64,000 bases of DNA, taken from assembly GCF_002836415.1 (NCBI RefSeq), contig NZ_PJBP01000119.1:1-64000 (forward strand), read 5' to 3'. The translations under genes were made by a program, and so were the position numbers. Below the pieces are notes generated by a model, which was given only the letters and a program-made list of their open reading frames with translations, had not been told where the DNA came from and did no database searches. Positions 37,872 through 47,088 of the stretch are shown one piece after another; position 1 is the stretch's first letter, and each line of letters opens with the position of its first letter. The stretch comes from Psychromonas sp. MB-3u-54. GTDB taxonomy: Bacteria > Pseudomonadota > Gammaproteobacteria > Enterobacterales > Psychromonadaceae.

Positions 37872-37917
37872 TCTGCCTGTTATCTATCCTATCCTATCCT
37901 ATTGGATAGATAACAGC
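37872..37917. repeat. hairpin with TATCC repeats between copA and cueR
   Basis: GTTATCTATCC (left) and GGATAGATAAC (right) form an inverted repeat whose loop is made of additional TATCC pentamers. It lies between the copA stop and the cueR start. It could be an attenuator or a slippage site. Confidence 0.6.
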
Positions 37918-37926
37918 ATAAATACT

Positions 37927-40311
37927 TTATTTAAAACGTTTTAACAGTAAAGAGTTGCTTAATACGGTAATACTCGACAAAGCCATTGCACCGCCTGCGA
38001 TAGCTGGATTTAAATAACCTAAGGCTGCTGCCGGAATAGCGACCGTATTGAAAATAAATGCCCAAAAGAGATTTTGCTGTATTTTACGCCAGGTGGCTTT
38101 AGATATATCAATCGCTAACGCCACTAAACGCGGGTCATTGCGCATCAGGGTGATAGAGGCACTTTCTTTGGCCACATCACTGCCGGTGCCCATTGCGATA
38201 CTTACGTCGGCTTGCGCAAGCGCCGGTGCATCATTCACCCCGTCTCCCACCATTGCAACTTGTTTACTGTTTTGTAAAAGGGTTAACTTTTCAAGTTTCT
38301 GCTTAGGTTTTAATTCGCCAAAACTGCTGTTCATCTGCAGTTGTTGACTGATATGCTCAACCACACTTTTTTTATCGCCACTCAGCATTATTGTCTCTAA
38401 GCCCCGGCCCTGCAGTTGTTGAATTGCTTCGGCGCTTTCCGGGCGAAGTGTATCTTCGATACTGACATAGCCTAAAAACACCCCATCGGATGCGACATAG
38501 ACAATACTGCCCGTGGCTGCTTTTTGCTTATCGACTAAGCCTTCCGGCAACTTAACCGAAAAATGATTCATCAAACTAAGATTGCCCGCGACTAACAATT
38601 TTCCTGAAACGGTTCCCTGAATACCCTGGCCCCCGATAGCTTGTACCTCACTCGCGTCTAAGTGGCTGATGGCTTTTTTTTCACAGTGATTTTTAATGGC
38701 ATTGGCAATGGGATGTTTACTGCCCGTTTGCAGGGAATTTAACAAACTCAGCAGAGTGTTATCATCTTGATTTACGCTATAAATAGCACTTATTTTACCT
38801 TTTCCCTGCGTTAATGTACCGGTTTTATCAAAGATAATGGTTTGTAATTTATAGGCTTTTTGCAGCGTATTGATATCTTTAATCAATATTCCTTTTTGCG
38901 CTGCAACGCCGGTGCCGACAACCACAGCCGTGGGCGTAGCAAGGCCGAGTGCACAGGGGCAGGCGATAACTAAGACGGCGACGGCACTGATTAAGGCTTG
39001 TTGAAAATCACCGATCAACAGATACCAGATTAAAAATGTGATTGTCGCAATAAGCAAAACAACGGGCACAAAAATAGCACTGATTTTATCAACCAGTTGC
39101 ATAATAGGGGCTTTACTCATTTGTGCATTTTCAACCAAGGAAATGATTTTACTGAGGCTGGTGGATTCTCCCACTGCCGTTGTTTTGATTAATAACACTC
39201 CCTCACCGTTAATACTGCCTGCAATGACCGGATCATTATTCTGTTTTATGACCGGCTTACTCTCACCGGTTAATAAAGATTCATCCAGGTAACTTTGACC
39301 TTCAATGACTAAGCCATCGACGGCGACTTTTTCGCCAATCGCGACTTGTACTAAATCCCCAAGTTGCACTTCATCAATATTAACATCAATAAAAATTTTG
39401 CCTTTTTTAACCTTGGCCGTATCCGGACGTAATGCGGCCAATGCGTTAATTGCACTGGTTGTACTTTGTTTGGCGCGATGCTCTAAATATTTACCCAGAG
39501 TCACAAGAGTGATGACCATGGCACTTGATTCAAAATAAAGAGGCTGATTTAAGCTGCCTAAAAAAATAACTAAACTGTAAAAATAGGCGGAACTGGTTCC
39601 CAGTATAACTAATACATCCATATTGGTACTGTAGTTTTTTAAACTAAGCCATGCCCCCTTATAAAAACGGGCGCCGATAATAAATTGTACCGGGGTGGCT
39701 AAGGTAAATTCTAACCAGGCAGGTAACAGGGAGATAGGGTTGTTAAAAAACATGCTTATCATGTTCACCAAAAAGGGCAGGCTCAGCAAAATAGAGAGCG
39801 TTAAGGTGAGCAGCGCTTTTTTATCCGCGGATTTTTGTTTTGCTACTTTTAATGCATTTTCAGCTTTAAGGTTTTGTTTCGATGAAATACTCAAAGTGTA
39901 GGGGATTAATGATGAAAAAGTATCAATATCCGTTTTGCTTAATGCTGCCCTGATCGTTTGAACCTGCACTTTTTCAGTCGCAAAATTAGCTTGAGCATTT
40001 AATACTAAGGTTTGCGCATTAAGCATCTTAGTGGTTGTATTAGCGCAATTTGCGCAGTTCCAACCTTCGGCTGTTAAGAGAATAGTTTCAGTATCTGTTT
40101 GATAACCTTTCTGCTCTAACAGTTCCATAATGGCATTGAGCGTATTTTTATGATCAAGCTCCGGGTCAAAACTTATTCGCGCAGCTTCTAATGCAAAATT
40201 GACTTGCGATTCGATCCCTTTTATCTCATTTAATGCAGACTGCAGTCGACTTGCACAGCCGGCACAGTTCATGCCATAGACAGGCAGTTTTAACGTGAAT
40301 GAATTTGTCAT
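37927..40311 (-). CDS. copA: copper-exporting P1B-type ATPase CopA
   Basis: 794 aa. Two N-terminal heavy-metal domains are visible, with GMNCAGCASRL near 13 and GWNCANCANTT near 87. Membrane helices, TGES phosphatase motif (LLTGESKPV), the ion-binding CPC in IACPCALGLATPT, the phosphorylation site DKTGTLTQG and the hinge GDGVNDAPAL are all intact. It exports Cu(I) from the cytoplasm. The gene starts after the CueR-type promoter. Confidence 0.96.
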   Translation of the reverse strand: MTNSFTLKLPVYGMNCAGCASRLQSALNEIKGIESQVNFALEAARISFDPELDHKNTLNAIMELLEQKGYQTDTETILLTAEGWNCANCANTTTKMLNAQTLVLNAQANFATEKVQVQTIRAALSKTDIDTFSSLIPYTLSISSKQNLKAENALKVAKQKSADKKALLTLTLSILLSLPFLVNMISMFFNNPISLLPAWLEFTLATPVQFIIGARFYKGAWLSLKNYSTNMDVLVILGTSSAYFYSLVIFLGSLNQPLYFESSAMVITLVTLGKYLEHRAKQSTTSAINALAALRPDTAKVKKGKIFIDVNIDEVQLGDLVQVAIGEKVAVDGLVIEGQSYLDESLLTGESKPVIKQNNDPVIAGSINGEGVLLIKTTAVGESTSLSKIISLVENAQMSKAPIMQLVDKISAIFVPVVLLIATITFLIWYLLIGDFQQALISAVAVLVIACPCALGLATPTAVVVGTGVAAQKGILIKDINTLQKAYKLQTIIFDKTGTLTQGKGKISAIYSVNQDDNTLLSLLNSLQTGSKHPIANAIKNHCEKKAISHLDASEVQAIGGQGIQGTVSGKLLVAGNLSLMNHFSVKLPEGLVDKQKAATGSIVYVASDGVFLGYVSIEDTLRPESAEAIQQLQGRGLETIMLSGDKKSVVEHISQQLQMNSSFGELKPKQKLEKLTLLQNSKQVAMVGDGVNDAPALAQADVSIAMGTGSDVAKESASITLMRNDPRLVALAIDISKATWRKIQQNLFWAFIFNTVAIPAAALGYLNPAIAGGAMALSSITVLSNSLLLKRFK

Positions 40312-40345
40312 GACAGATCCTTAACTTATTGGAGAAAACATAAAC

Positions 40346-40376
40346 AGTTTAACTATTACCCTTAGGGTAAGGTCAA
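40346..40376 (-). promoter_or_regulatory. CueR-controlled promoter of copA
   Basis: On the minus strand, TTGACC (40371-40376) and TAAACT (40346-40351) are 19 bases apart, the stretched spacing used by MerR-family regulators. The spacer holds the palindrome TTACCCTAAGGGTAA (40356-40370). It lies 35 bases upstream of the copA start. Confidence 0.88.
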
Positions 40377-41275
40377 TGTTATTCATGAATTTTTATCTCT
40401 TTTTTACATATCCGGCCTTTACGTGGTATCTATATAACCCAGTCAGTCCAAGGTCACTTAATCGGCAAGTGACAAATTTGAATGTTGGAATTTACGACAA
40501 TGACCTGAAAGGCGTAGTGCAGTGTCATGAAGGGGCTAAGCTCTGCGCAGCACAAATATAGAATAGAAGGCTTCGTTTCGAAAATAGATAATAAGCATGC
40601 AAAAGCAATAATCAGCAGCATAACGCCCTTGCGAACGGAGAAAAGAGGGGGCTACGAATATCAGCCACTTTGTCAGGCCAGATTTAAAGCGAATTTGATT
40701 AATTAACACCTCACACTGTTTGCTTTTTCGGTGCTTTTTAAGTCCGTCATGCCGATTCAATCGTCATCTTTTTGCTGGCGGGTGATAAGGAAGAGGGGCG
40801 ATAGCAACACTTTTTCCTAAAGTTAAAATCAACATTTTAATATATATAGGTGAAATATTAAGCAAGTTAAAGGTGAAGGTATTTTAACAGGATAAAATCA
40901 TCGACTCATAACGAACATCTTAAATATGTTTTAAAAACAATGTAATACAACTTTTTAAAAATATTGCTGGTAAGCCGAAGTGCGTAATTTTATGATTATT
41001 TTCAATAATCTGAAAATTGTCCATCTTCCAATAGTGTAATGAGTAGTGTAATTTATGCCAATGTTATCGATGGAAGCGGTAAATTTATAAAATTTGACAG
41101 GATGTCTCCGGGTAAAAACTATGAATTGCAAAGGGTTGCAATTTTGTTGCCTCAGTCACGGGGAGTTAACCTTCTCTGTCACGATTTCACTTTCTGTTAA
41201 AGATGCTGATTCCGGAATCTTTACACTGATGAGTGAAATATAAGGTAACAAATATTATTAAATTAGGGTAAAAAA
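40377..41275. other. intergenic region without recognised gene
   Basis: About 900 bases. A 74-codon minus-strand frame at 40536-40760 has no recognisable domain and no clear ribosome site. I see no repeat shared with the rest of the window. Confidence 0.35.
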
Positions 41276-41491
41276 ATGCAAAACAAGACAATCGAAGAGA
41301 TTCAACTATCTGCTAGTCAGTTAGGTGATCTGAAAATTATCGAAACGCTAACTTCATTCGCCATTAAAAAGACGCTAGAAGAGCATGAATTAAAAGTAAA
41401 ATCCTGTTTGAATGCGATACTTGAAGAGCGTCACGGTTTGTCTGAGTTTGAACGTATTGAATCGTTGATTGAAAAGAAAATAGTTGCTTAA
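41276..41491 (+). CDS. small hypothetical helical protein
   Basis: 71 aa, start ATG with AGGG seven bases upstream. Charged and helical (about 20-60, ETLTSFAIKKTLEEHELKVK) with no cysteine, membrane segment or known motif. The protein-like composition and ribosome site suggest a real gene. Function unknown. Confidence 0.5.
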   Translation: MQNKTIEEIQLSASQLGDLKIIETLTSFAIKKTLEEHELKVKSCLNAILEERHGLSEFERIESLIEKKIVA

Positions 41492-41659
41492 TAATAGTTA
41501 TTAGCAATTATCATTAAGCTGAGTATTTTTTATAATAAGTAAAAAAATACTTGGCTTGTTCTTACTCTTATAACCTTCCTACCAGTCGTTTCAATAAAAA
41601 GCTGTTGCATTTTAAGCAAAAAAGCCCAAAATAAATTGTCTCTAAAACAGGTGGTTATT

Positions 41660-42760
41660 TTGTCTGATCTTTCCCTCCCTAAGCAACGCAAAATTATCCA
41701 TGTCGATATGGATTGTTTTTTTGCTGCCGTGGAGATGCGTGATAATCCTCAATACAGAAATATCCCTTTAGCAATTGGCGGTAACAGCGAGCGCCGTGGC
41801 GTGCTTTCTACCTGTAATTATATCGCGCGTGAGTTTGGTCTTCATTCTGCCATGCCGAGCTTTAAGGCCAAAGAGTTATGTCCTGATTTAGTCATTATTC
41901 CGGGGAGAATGTCCGTTTATGTCGATATTTCTAAACACATTAGATCCATTTTTTTTCGCTATACCTCTCTGGTAGAACCGCTTTCATTAGATGAAGCCTT
42001 TTTAGATGTCAGCGATTGTTCTTTATTTAAAGGCTCTGCGACCTATATTGCTCAGGATATTCGCCGTGCTATTTTTGAAGAGCTAAATTTAACCGCCTCC
42101 GCTGGTATCGCTCCCTGCAAGTTTTTAGCAAAAATTGCTTCCGATGAAAATAAACCCGACGGGCAGTGTGTTATCACCCCCGATAAGGTGCCTGAATTTG
42201 TTAAAACATTAACCCTTAAAAAAATACCCGGCGTGGGCAAGGTCGCCCAGCAAAAATTGGCGCTCAAAGGACTGTTCACTTGTCAGGACGTCCAGCAGTA
42301 TCGGCCCGAGCAGCTGCTGGGCGAATTCGGCAAGCTTGGTGAGGCATTAATTAATTTTAGCCAAGGCATTGATAATCGGGCGGTTGAGCCTAATCGTGTA
42401 CGAAAATCCCTGGCGGTTGAGCATACCTTTGAAAAAGATTTACTCAATGAAGCGCAGTGTCTTGAAAAATTGGCACTATTTTATGATGAACTGCACAGAC
42501 GTCTGCAAAAAGTACTCAAAGAAAAAATGATCAATAAAGTGGGGGTTAAAATTAAGTTTGGCGATTTCACCCAAAAAAGTGCCGAACGAAAATCGCCGGA
42601 ATTATCCTTGCCTCTGTTAAAAATATTAATGCAGCATCTGTTAACCCAGAATCCTGATAAAACGGTGCGTTTATTAGGAATTTCCGTGGGTCTGGAGGAG
42701 CGTGGTGCAGACAATCAAAACAGTCTGCAACTGAGTTTTATTGAAGATGGTTTTACTTAA
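41660..42760 (+). CDS. dinB: DNA polymerase IV (Y-family)
   Basis: 366 aa from TTG 41660, preceded five bases earlier by AGGTGG. An upstream TTG at 41636 in the same frame lies before this ribosome site. Catalytic acidic residues are visible in HVDMDCFFAAVEMRD, SLDEAFLDVS and GIAPCKFLAKIASD; HhH and little-finger domains follow (IPGVGKV near 195). It performs translesion synthesis and -1 frameshift replication. No LexA box was found within the short upstream region. Confidence 0.93.
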   Translation: MSDLSLPKQRKIIHVDMDCFFAAVEMRDNPQYRNIPLAIGGNSERRGVLSTCNYIAREFGLHSAMPSFKAKELCPDLVIIPGRMSVYVDISKHIRSIFFRYTSLVEPLSLDEAFLDVSDCSLFKGSATYIAQDIRRAIFEELNLTASAGIAPCKFLAKIASDENKPDGQCVITPDKVPEFVKTLTLKKIPGVGKVAQQKLALKGLFTCQDVQQYRPEQLLGEFGKLGEALINFSQGIDNRAVEPNRVRKSLAVEHTFEKDLLNEAQCLEKLALFYDELHRRLQKVLKEKMINKVGVKIKFGDFTQKSAERKSPELSLPLLKILMQHLLTQNPDKTVRLLGISVGLEERGADNQNSLQLSFIEDGFT

Positions 42761-42774
42761 CTGCAAAGCGCTAA

Positions 42775-42979
42775 GCTGGAAAGCTGGAAAGCTTGAAGCT
42801 CGAAGCTCAAAATCTCGAAGCTCAAAGCTCAAAGCTCGAAGCTCAAAGCTCGAAGCTCAAAGCTCAAAGCTCGAAGCTCAAAGCTCGAAGCTCAAAGCTC
42901 GAAGCTCGAAGCTCGAAGCTCAAAATCTCGAATCTCGAAATCTCGAAGCTCGAAATCTCGAAGCTCAAAAGCTCGAAGC
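42775..42979 (+). repeat. heptamer array of (G/A)AAGCTC type
   Basis: Roughly 29 units of 7 bp, alternating GAAGCTC and AAAGCTC, with a few AATCTC variants at the right end (42920-42960). It separates the convergent genes dinB and marC and begins 15 bases after the dinB stop. All frames read AQSSKLE-type peptides that are artefacts of the repeat. Confidence 0.92.
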
Positions 42980-42984
42980 ATAGT

Positions 42985-43581
42985 TTAAAACCCGATATTC
43001 TTAATACCATCGTAGATAAACTGAATAGCAAGCGCTGCAAGGATAATTCCAAAAAAACGCTTTAAAATTTCATCCCCTGTCCTGCCGATAATCTTCTTCA
43101 GGTATTTAGACACCAGCATACATACAAGAGTCAGTGCTAAAATACTGATAATAGCCGATGAAACCGCAAGCTTACCGGTAAGCTCCGTAGTGTGCGAAAA
43201 AAGCAGAATCGAAAGCGTTAATGTACCCGGCCCTGAAATCATAGGAATGGACATCGGATAGACTGAAATATCATCACTCTTGCTAGCAGACATAATGCCC
43301 GTTGCTTTGGTTACCATATTAAAGGCCGTGTAAAAAAGCAGCAAACCACCTGATATGCGCAGTGAATTGATATTGATACCCAGTTGTCCAAAAAGGGCTT
43401 CCCCGTAATTACCAAACAGGATCAGAGTGACTCCGCTAATAAGCACCGCTTTTACCGCCATCACGGTACGGTGTTTTTTATCACAATCCCCCGTTAAAGA
43501 GTTAAAAATAAGGGCGGCACCGATTGGATCGATAATCACAAACAGAGCGGTTAACGCATGCAGATAAACTGAAGTATCCAT
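42985..43581 (-). CDS. MarC-family integral membrane protein
   Basis: 198 aa, about six membrane helices. The N-terminal LFVIIDPIGAALIFNSLTG and the central LRISGGLLLFYTAFNMV are hallmarks of MarC/UPF0056 proteins. A suspected small-molecule transporter; the substrate is unknown. The heptamer array begins five bases beyond its stop codon. Confidence 0.88.
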   Translation of the reverse strand: MDTSVYLHALTALFVIIDPIGAALIFNSLTGDCDKKHRTVMAVKAVLISGVTLILFGNYGEALFGQLGININSLRISGGLLLFYTAFNMVTKATGIMSASKSDDISVYPMSIPMISGPGTLTLSILLFSHTTELTGKLAVSSAIISILALTLVCMLVSKYLKKIIGRTGDEILKRFFGIILAALAIQFIYDGIKNIGF

Positions 43582-43605
43582 ACTATTTTTAAATTTCCTT
43601 AAGCT

Positions 43606-43652
43606 GGGTAGTTATCCAAATTACTTGCCGATGCAGGCATCTTCAAGAAATT
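43606..43652. repeat. dispersed palindromic repeat (GATGCCTGCAT family), copy 2
   Basis: CCAAATTACTTG (left) and CAAGAAATTTGG (right) enclose GATGCAGGCATC, an inverted repeat. It is the reverse-complement relative of 29434-29483 and lies between marC and yjiH. Confidence 0.65.
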
Positions 43653-43662
43653 TGGGAATAAG

Positions 43663-45054
43663 TTAAAAAATTAGGTGTGCAATACCGGCGATCACCGGCA
43701 AAGTCACTAAGGTTCTTAAAATAAAAATAACAAAGAGCTCAGCAACATTTATCGGGATCTTACTGCCCAGTATTAACGCACCAATTTCACTCATATAGAT
43801 AAGCTGGGTAACTGACATTGCCGCAATAACAAAACGGGTCATATCAGATTCGATGGAAGCCGCAAGAATTGAGGGGATAAACATATCGGCAAAACCAACC
43901 ACAATGGTTTTTGATGCTTCAGCGGCTTCCGGAATCTGCAGCAACTCCAGAAAGGGAATAAACGGATAACCTAAGTACTCAAAAATCGGCGTGTATTCAA
44001 CAACAATCAGCGCCATTGTACCAATGGCCATGATCACCGGAATAACCCCAAAGACCATATCAATGACATTCTTAAGCCCGTCAGTACAAGTCTTCTTAAT
44101 TCCTGGCGAGTTTTCCGCTCTGTTTAATGCATGCTCCAACCCCCATGAGAAAACATTATGTCCGGCAGGTGTTAACTCATCATCGGCGGATTGCGCACTG
44201 CCATCGATATATTTGTCTTTCTTCCAGGAAAGGGGCGGTAATTTCGGCACCACAATCGCAGCCACAATACCTGCAGTACACACCGCCAGATAAAAAGGGA
44301 GAAACAAATGTTCAAGTCTTACCTGTGAGAGAACCACCAAAGAGAAGGTAATGGAAACCGCCGAGAAGGTTGTCCCGATAACTGCCGCTTCACGCTGTGT
44401 GTAAAATCGCAATTCATACTGTTTGCTGGTCAGCAAAATGCCAACACTGCCGTCACCTAACCAGGATGCCATGCAGTCAATCGCACTGCGACCCGGAAGA
44501 TTAAACACCGGCCGCATTATTTTGGTTAATAAGGTGCCGAACAGCTCAAGTAGCCCAAAGTTCAATAAAAGCGGCAGTAACATGCCGGCAAAAATAAACA
44601 CACAAAATAGCATCGGCAGCAGATCGTTTAAAACCAGTGCGCCGGTATTGCCGGAATAAATGGCTTCAGGGCCGACACTAAAAAAAGTCATCACAATAAA
44701 GATGGCACCCAGCAGGCGGATAATAAACCACACGGGCGAAACATTTAATAAGGCGGTTAAAAAATCACTGTCCTGAATAAAGGGGATCTTTATAAATTTA
44801 TTAATCAGCGTCATCAAAGCAGTAAAGAGCACAACCCCGGTTACCACGGTTGTTGCCTGCTCACCGAGCAGACTCAGCAGCCCCTTAGCAACAATGGCAA
44901 TGGGTATCGTAATGTCACCCTGATAATTAACCGGTGTCATAAACAGTAAAAGGCCGATTAATGAAGGCACAATAAAGGTTAATATTGTCGCCAGATTATG
45001 CGATTTTTTTGCCGTTACTTCTGGCTGTACTGCTGGAATTACTTTGTCCGTCAC
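43663..45054 (-). CDS. YjiH-family transporter (nucleoside-recognition/Gate domain)
   Basis: 463 aa. About ten membrane helices; a Gate-domain pattern recurs in both halves (SAIDCMASWLGDGSVGILLTSKQY near 190 and ETVVGFAD-like KTIVVGFADMFIPS near 390). The sequence order matches E. coli YjiH. These proteins are distantly related to nucleoside and ion transporters. The substrate is not known. It is not clearly linked to marC, which lies 82 bases downstream in the same orientation. Confidence 0.82.
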   Translation of the reverse strand: MTDKVIPAVQPEVTAKKSHNLATILTFIVPSLIGLLLFMTPVNYQGDITIPIAIVAKGLLSLLGEQATTVVTGVVLFTALMTLINKFIKIPFIQDSDFLTALLNVSPVWFIIRLLGAIFIVMTFFSVGPEAIYSGNTGALVLNDLLPMLFCVFIFAGMLLPLLLNFGLLELFGTLLTKIMRPVFNLPGRSAIDCMASWLGDGSVGILLTSKQYELRFYTQREAAVIGTTFSAVSITFSLVVLSQVRLEHLFLPFYLAVCTAGIVAAIVVPKLPPLSWKKDKYIDGSAQSADDELTPAGHNVFSWGLEHALNRAENSPGIKKTCTDGLKNVIDMVFGVIPVIMAIGTMALIVVEYTPIFEYLGYPFIPFLELLQIPEAAEASKTIVVGFADMFIPSILAASIESDMTRFVIAAMSVTQLIYMSEIGALILGSKIPINVAELFVIFILRTLVTLPVIAGIAHLIF

Positions 45055-46289
45055 GTTATCACCCTGAGAATGTACTTTAAATTAGAGTCGTTACAGGAAT
45101 GAGAGCATTCATATAACGGAAAACGCGCAACAGTACTCACTTTTTATAGGGATGTAAATATTATCTATTATTTTTGCCCGGTTGGTTCCACTTTTCAATG
45201 CCAGTCGGGGGATGCAGGGTCAATAAAAATTTTTAAAATGATGTTGTACAAGGTTAATTCAAGGTATGCAGAATCGGCTTTACTATAAAACCCTGCGTAT
45301 TTTAAGCCATGCCTGCAGGAAAAACTGAAATGAAAAGTTGATTACAGTTCACTCTTCGATGCGGGCAACTCGAATAATTGCAGCACACAGCATATGAGTT
45401 TGTAACCTGGGTGATTGCGCGACATGGTCATGTTAATAGCTTATTGGTTCTTTGTAAGCTTTCGCTTGTGAGCTTTTGGTGTCACTTTCATTGTTGGTAT
45501 TCCGCCCTGACGGCGACCTTACTTTTTCTAAATGCCGAAAAAAAGTAGGCAAAAAGCGTCACCCCTAGCCATTTTTTTATCTTGCACTGTCCAACCGCTT
45601 TTTAACGCACCAGTTCGGACAGCACATCCATGTGCAGAGCCGAACTTACAGAAATCAACAAGGTCACGCAGAGCTTAGCCCGCTCATAACCCTGAACTGG
45701 CGTTCAATTCGCTCCATGATTTCTGTTGCTAAAGCGTTAGTTCATTGCAAGAAAAATGGAAGGGGAATCTCGTAGCCGCATTGGTTGGATTATTAGCAAA
45801 AAAGTATGGGTGTCCAATTTATCTGTTATAACTCGGCCAAAAGAATACCATATACAGGGACAGCAGATCCTGTCGCGCTCATAAGCCTGAACTGGTGTTC
45901 AATTAGCCTAGACGTTTTTTATCTTGATAAATAAATCCCTTTGTTCTTTTTTAACAAAGAGGGCACCGACTCGGGCTGTGCAGAGCCAAGCCTAGTGGAA
46001 ACAACAAGGGCACGCAGAGCTTAGCCCGCTCATGAACCTGAACTGGTGTTCAATTCGCTCATTTTTCCACTTGCTAAAGGAATTGATTGATCAATAAAAA
46101 CGGTCGGAAATTTTCGTAGCCGCATTGGTTTGGAGTTCTAATATATTGAATTGATAATGAAATATAACTGGATGTCCAACCTTTAATTGTTACTTATTTC
46201 GTCGTGGCACCTGTCTTCAGTCTATGTTCGTGGTTCAACGATAATGGATTTCGTCGCCTTCATAAGGCCGTCGGTGGTTGTACCACACC
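45055..46289. other. decayed repeat-rich intergenic region
   Basis: About 1.2 kb with no intact gene. Two direct repeats (about 45600-45795 and 45955-46135) share GCAGAGCTTAGCCCGCTCAT, TGAACTGG(C/T)GTTCAATTCGCTC and CGTAGCCGCATTGGTT blocks. A third partial copy is near 45868-45912 and a distant relative is at about 5808-5880. CGCCCTGACGGCGACCTTAC near 45503 is a sequence I recognise as widespread in intergenic regions of related bacteria. Confidence 0.5.
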
Positions 46290-46455
46290 CGATACTTGAT
46301 TCTATACGTTAATTCAAAACTTTTACTCATGCGGGTAACCTTGCTATGCGTGATCTTATATCAACAGGATTTAATACGACCTCTCGGGCAATCGCCCAGA
46401 TATAAGCCGCCATTTCTCTGGTGATTACAGTTACCACAACATTACGATTTTTTCC
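46290..46455 (-). pseudogene. IS110-family transposase C-terminal remnant
   Basis: On the minus strand the frame reads KGKNRNVVVTVITREMAAYI then WAIAREV, the typical C-terminal pattern of IS110-type transposases, followed by a few degenerate codons and a stop. Nothing of the catalytic DEDD domain is present. The fragment abuts the truncated recombinase gene at about 46456, marking a deletion or insertion junction. Confidence 0.6.
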
Positions 46456-46908
46456 TTTATGCATTAACCGTTAAATGAAGTACTTCACCTAAACGTAAGC
46501 CCATGCTGTATAGGACAAGAAAAAACACCTGATAGCGTAAAACGCGAGTGGCGGTAATTAACAGGCCAATTTGCTTGCTAGTGATGATATCTGGAATGCG
46601 TTTTACTTGCGGCGGTTTGACAATATTCAACCATTCCCATTGACGTTCAAGAGTATGCTTATAGAAAACTGCAAACCATTACGGTCTAATTTTATGGTGC
46701 TCCATGAGTGGGTTTGAATGAGTTGTGCAAAGTAGCACTTTAAATCTGCTTTGGTTAATGTGTAAGGTGAGCGGTCGAAAAAGGTGGTTATCCTACGCAC
46801 TGCACGGGAATAGGCATCGATAGTGGCAGGTCTCATGCCCTGTAATGCCAAGTTGGTCAAATGTTGTTGATATAAAAGGTTAAAGTGTTGTTGTTCTGAG
46901 GTGTTCAT
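46456..46908 (-). pseudogene. truncated, frameshifted tyrosine recombinase
   Basis: The start at 46908 gives an N-terminal SAM-like integrase domain (HLTNLALQGMRPATIDAYSR, then FFDRSPYTLTKADLK). At about 46670 one T is missing in a GTTTTCT run, shifting the frame. Afterwards the second frame continues as WEWLNIVKPPQVKRIPDI up to SMGLRLGEVLHLTVNA, including the box I arginine. The C-terminal HxxR and tyrosine are absent. The sequence resembles recombinases that accompany IS91-like elements rather than an integron IntI. It is inactive. Confidence 0.75.
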
Positions 46909-46997
46909 CGCTTATACTCCTATTAAACATCACCGAAAAGTGATGTAAATATAAGTATGCGTGTTGTTTGTGTTTTTTTCTGCCGCACAGCGGCTTC

Positions 46998-47066
46998 GTT
47001 CAACAAAACCATTAATTTGACCGCATTACGCTTCGCTTCAGTCGGAAAATTATGGTGGCGTTAGGT
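46998..47066 (+). other. attC-like site 1
   Basis: GTTCAAC (46998-47004) at the left and GTTAGGT (47060-47066) at the right match inverse-core and core consensus (RYYYAAC / GTTRRRY). Inner arms ACCATTAATTT and AAATTATGGT pair with one extra T, the extrahelical base typical of attC. A GAC...GTC stem caps the structure. Confidence 0.85.
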
Positions 47067-47088
47067 TCAAACATTAAGCTTAATATTT

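Noticed and set aside
42741-43065. Open frames of 60-90 codons on both strands within the AAGCTC array
   Set aside because: They are periodic translations of a heptamer (AQSSKLE-type peptides) and lack start signals.
46456-46908. Integron integrase for the cassette cluster
   Set aside because: The sequence lacks the IntI-specific patch region, is truncated and looks closer to IS91-associated recombinases.
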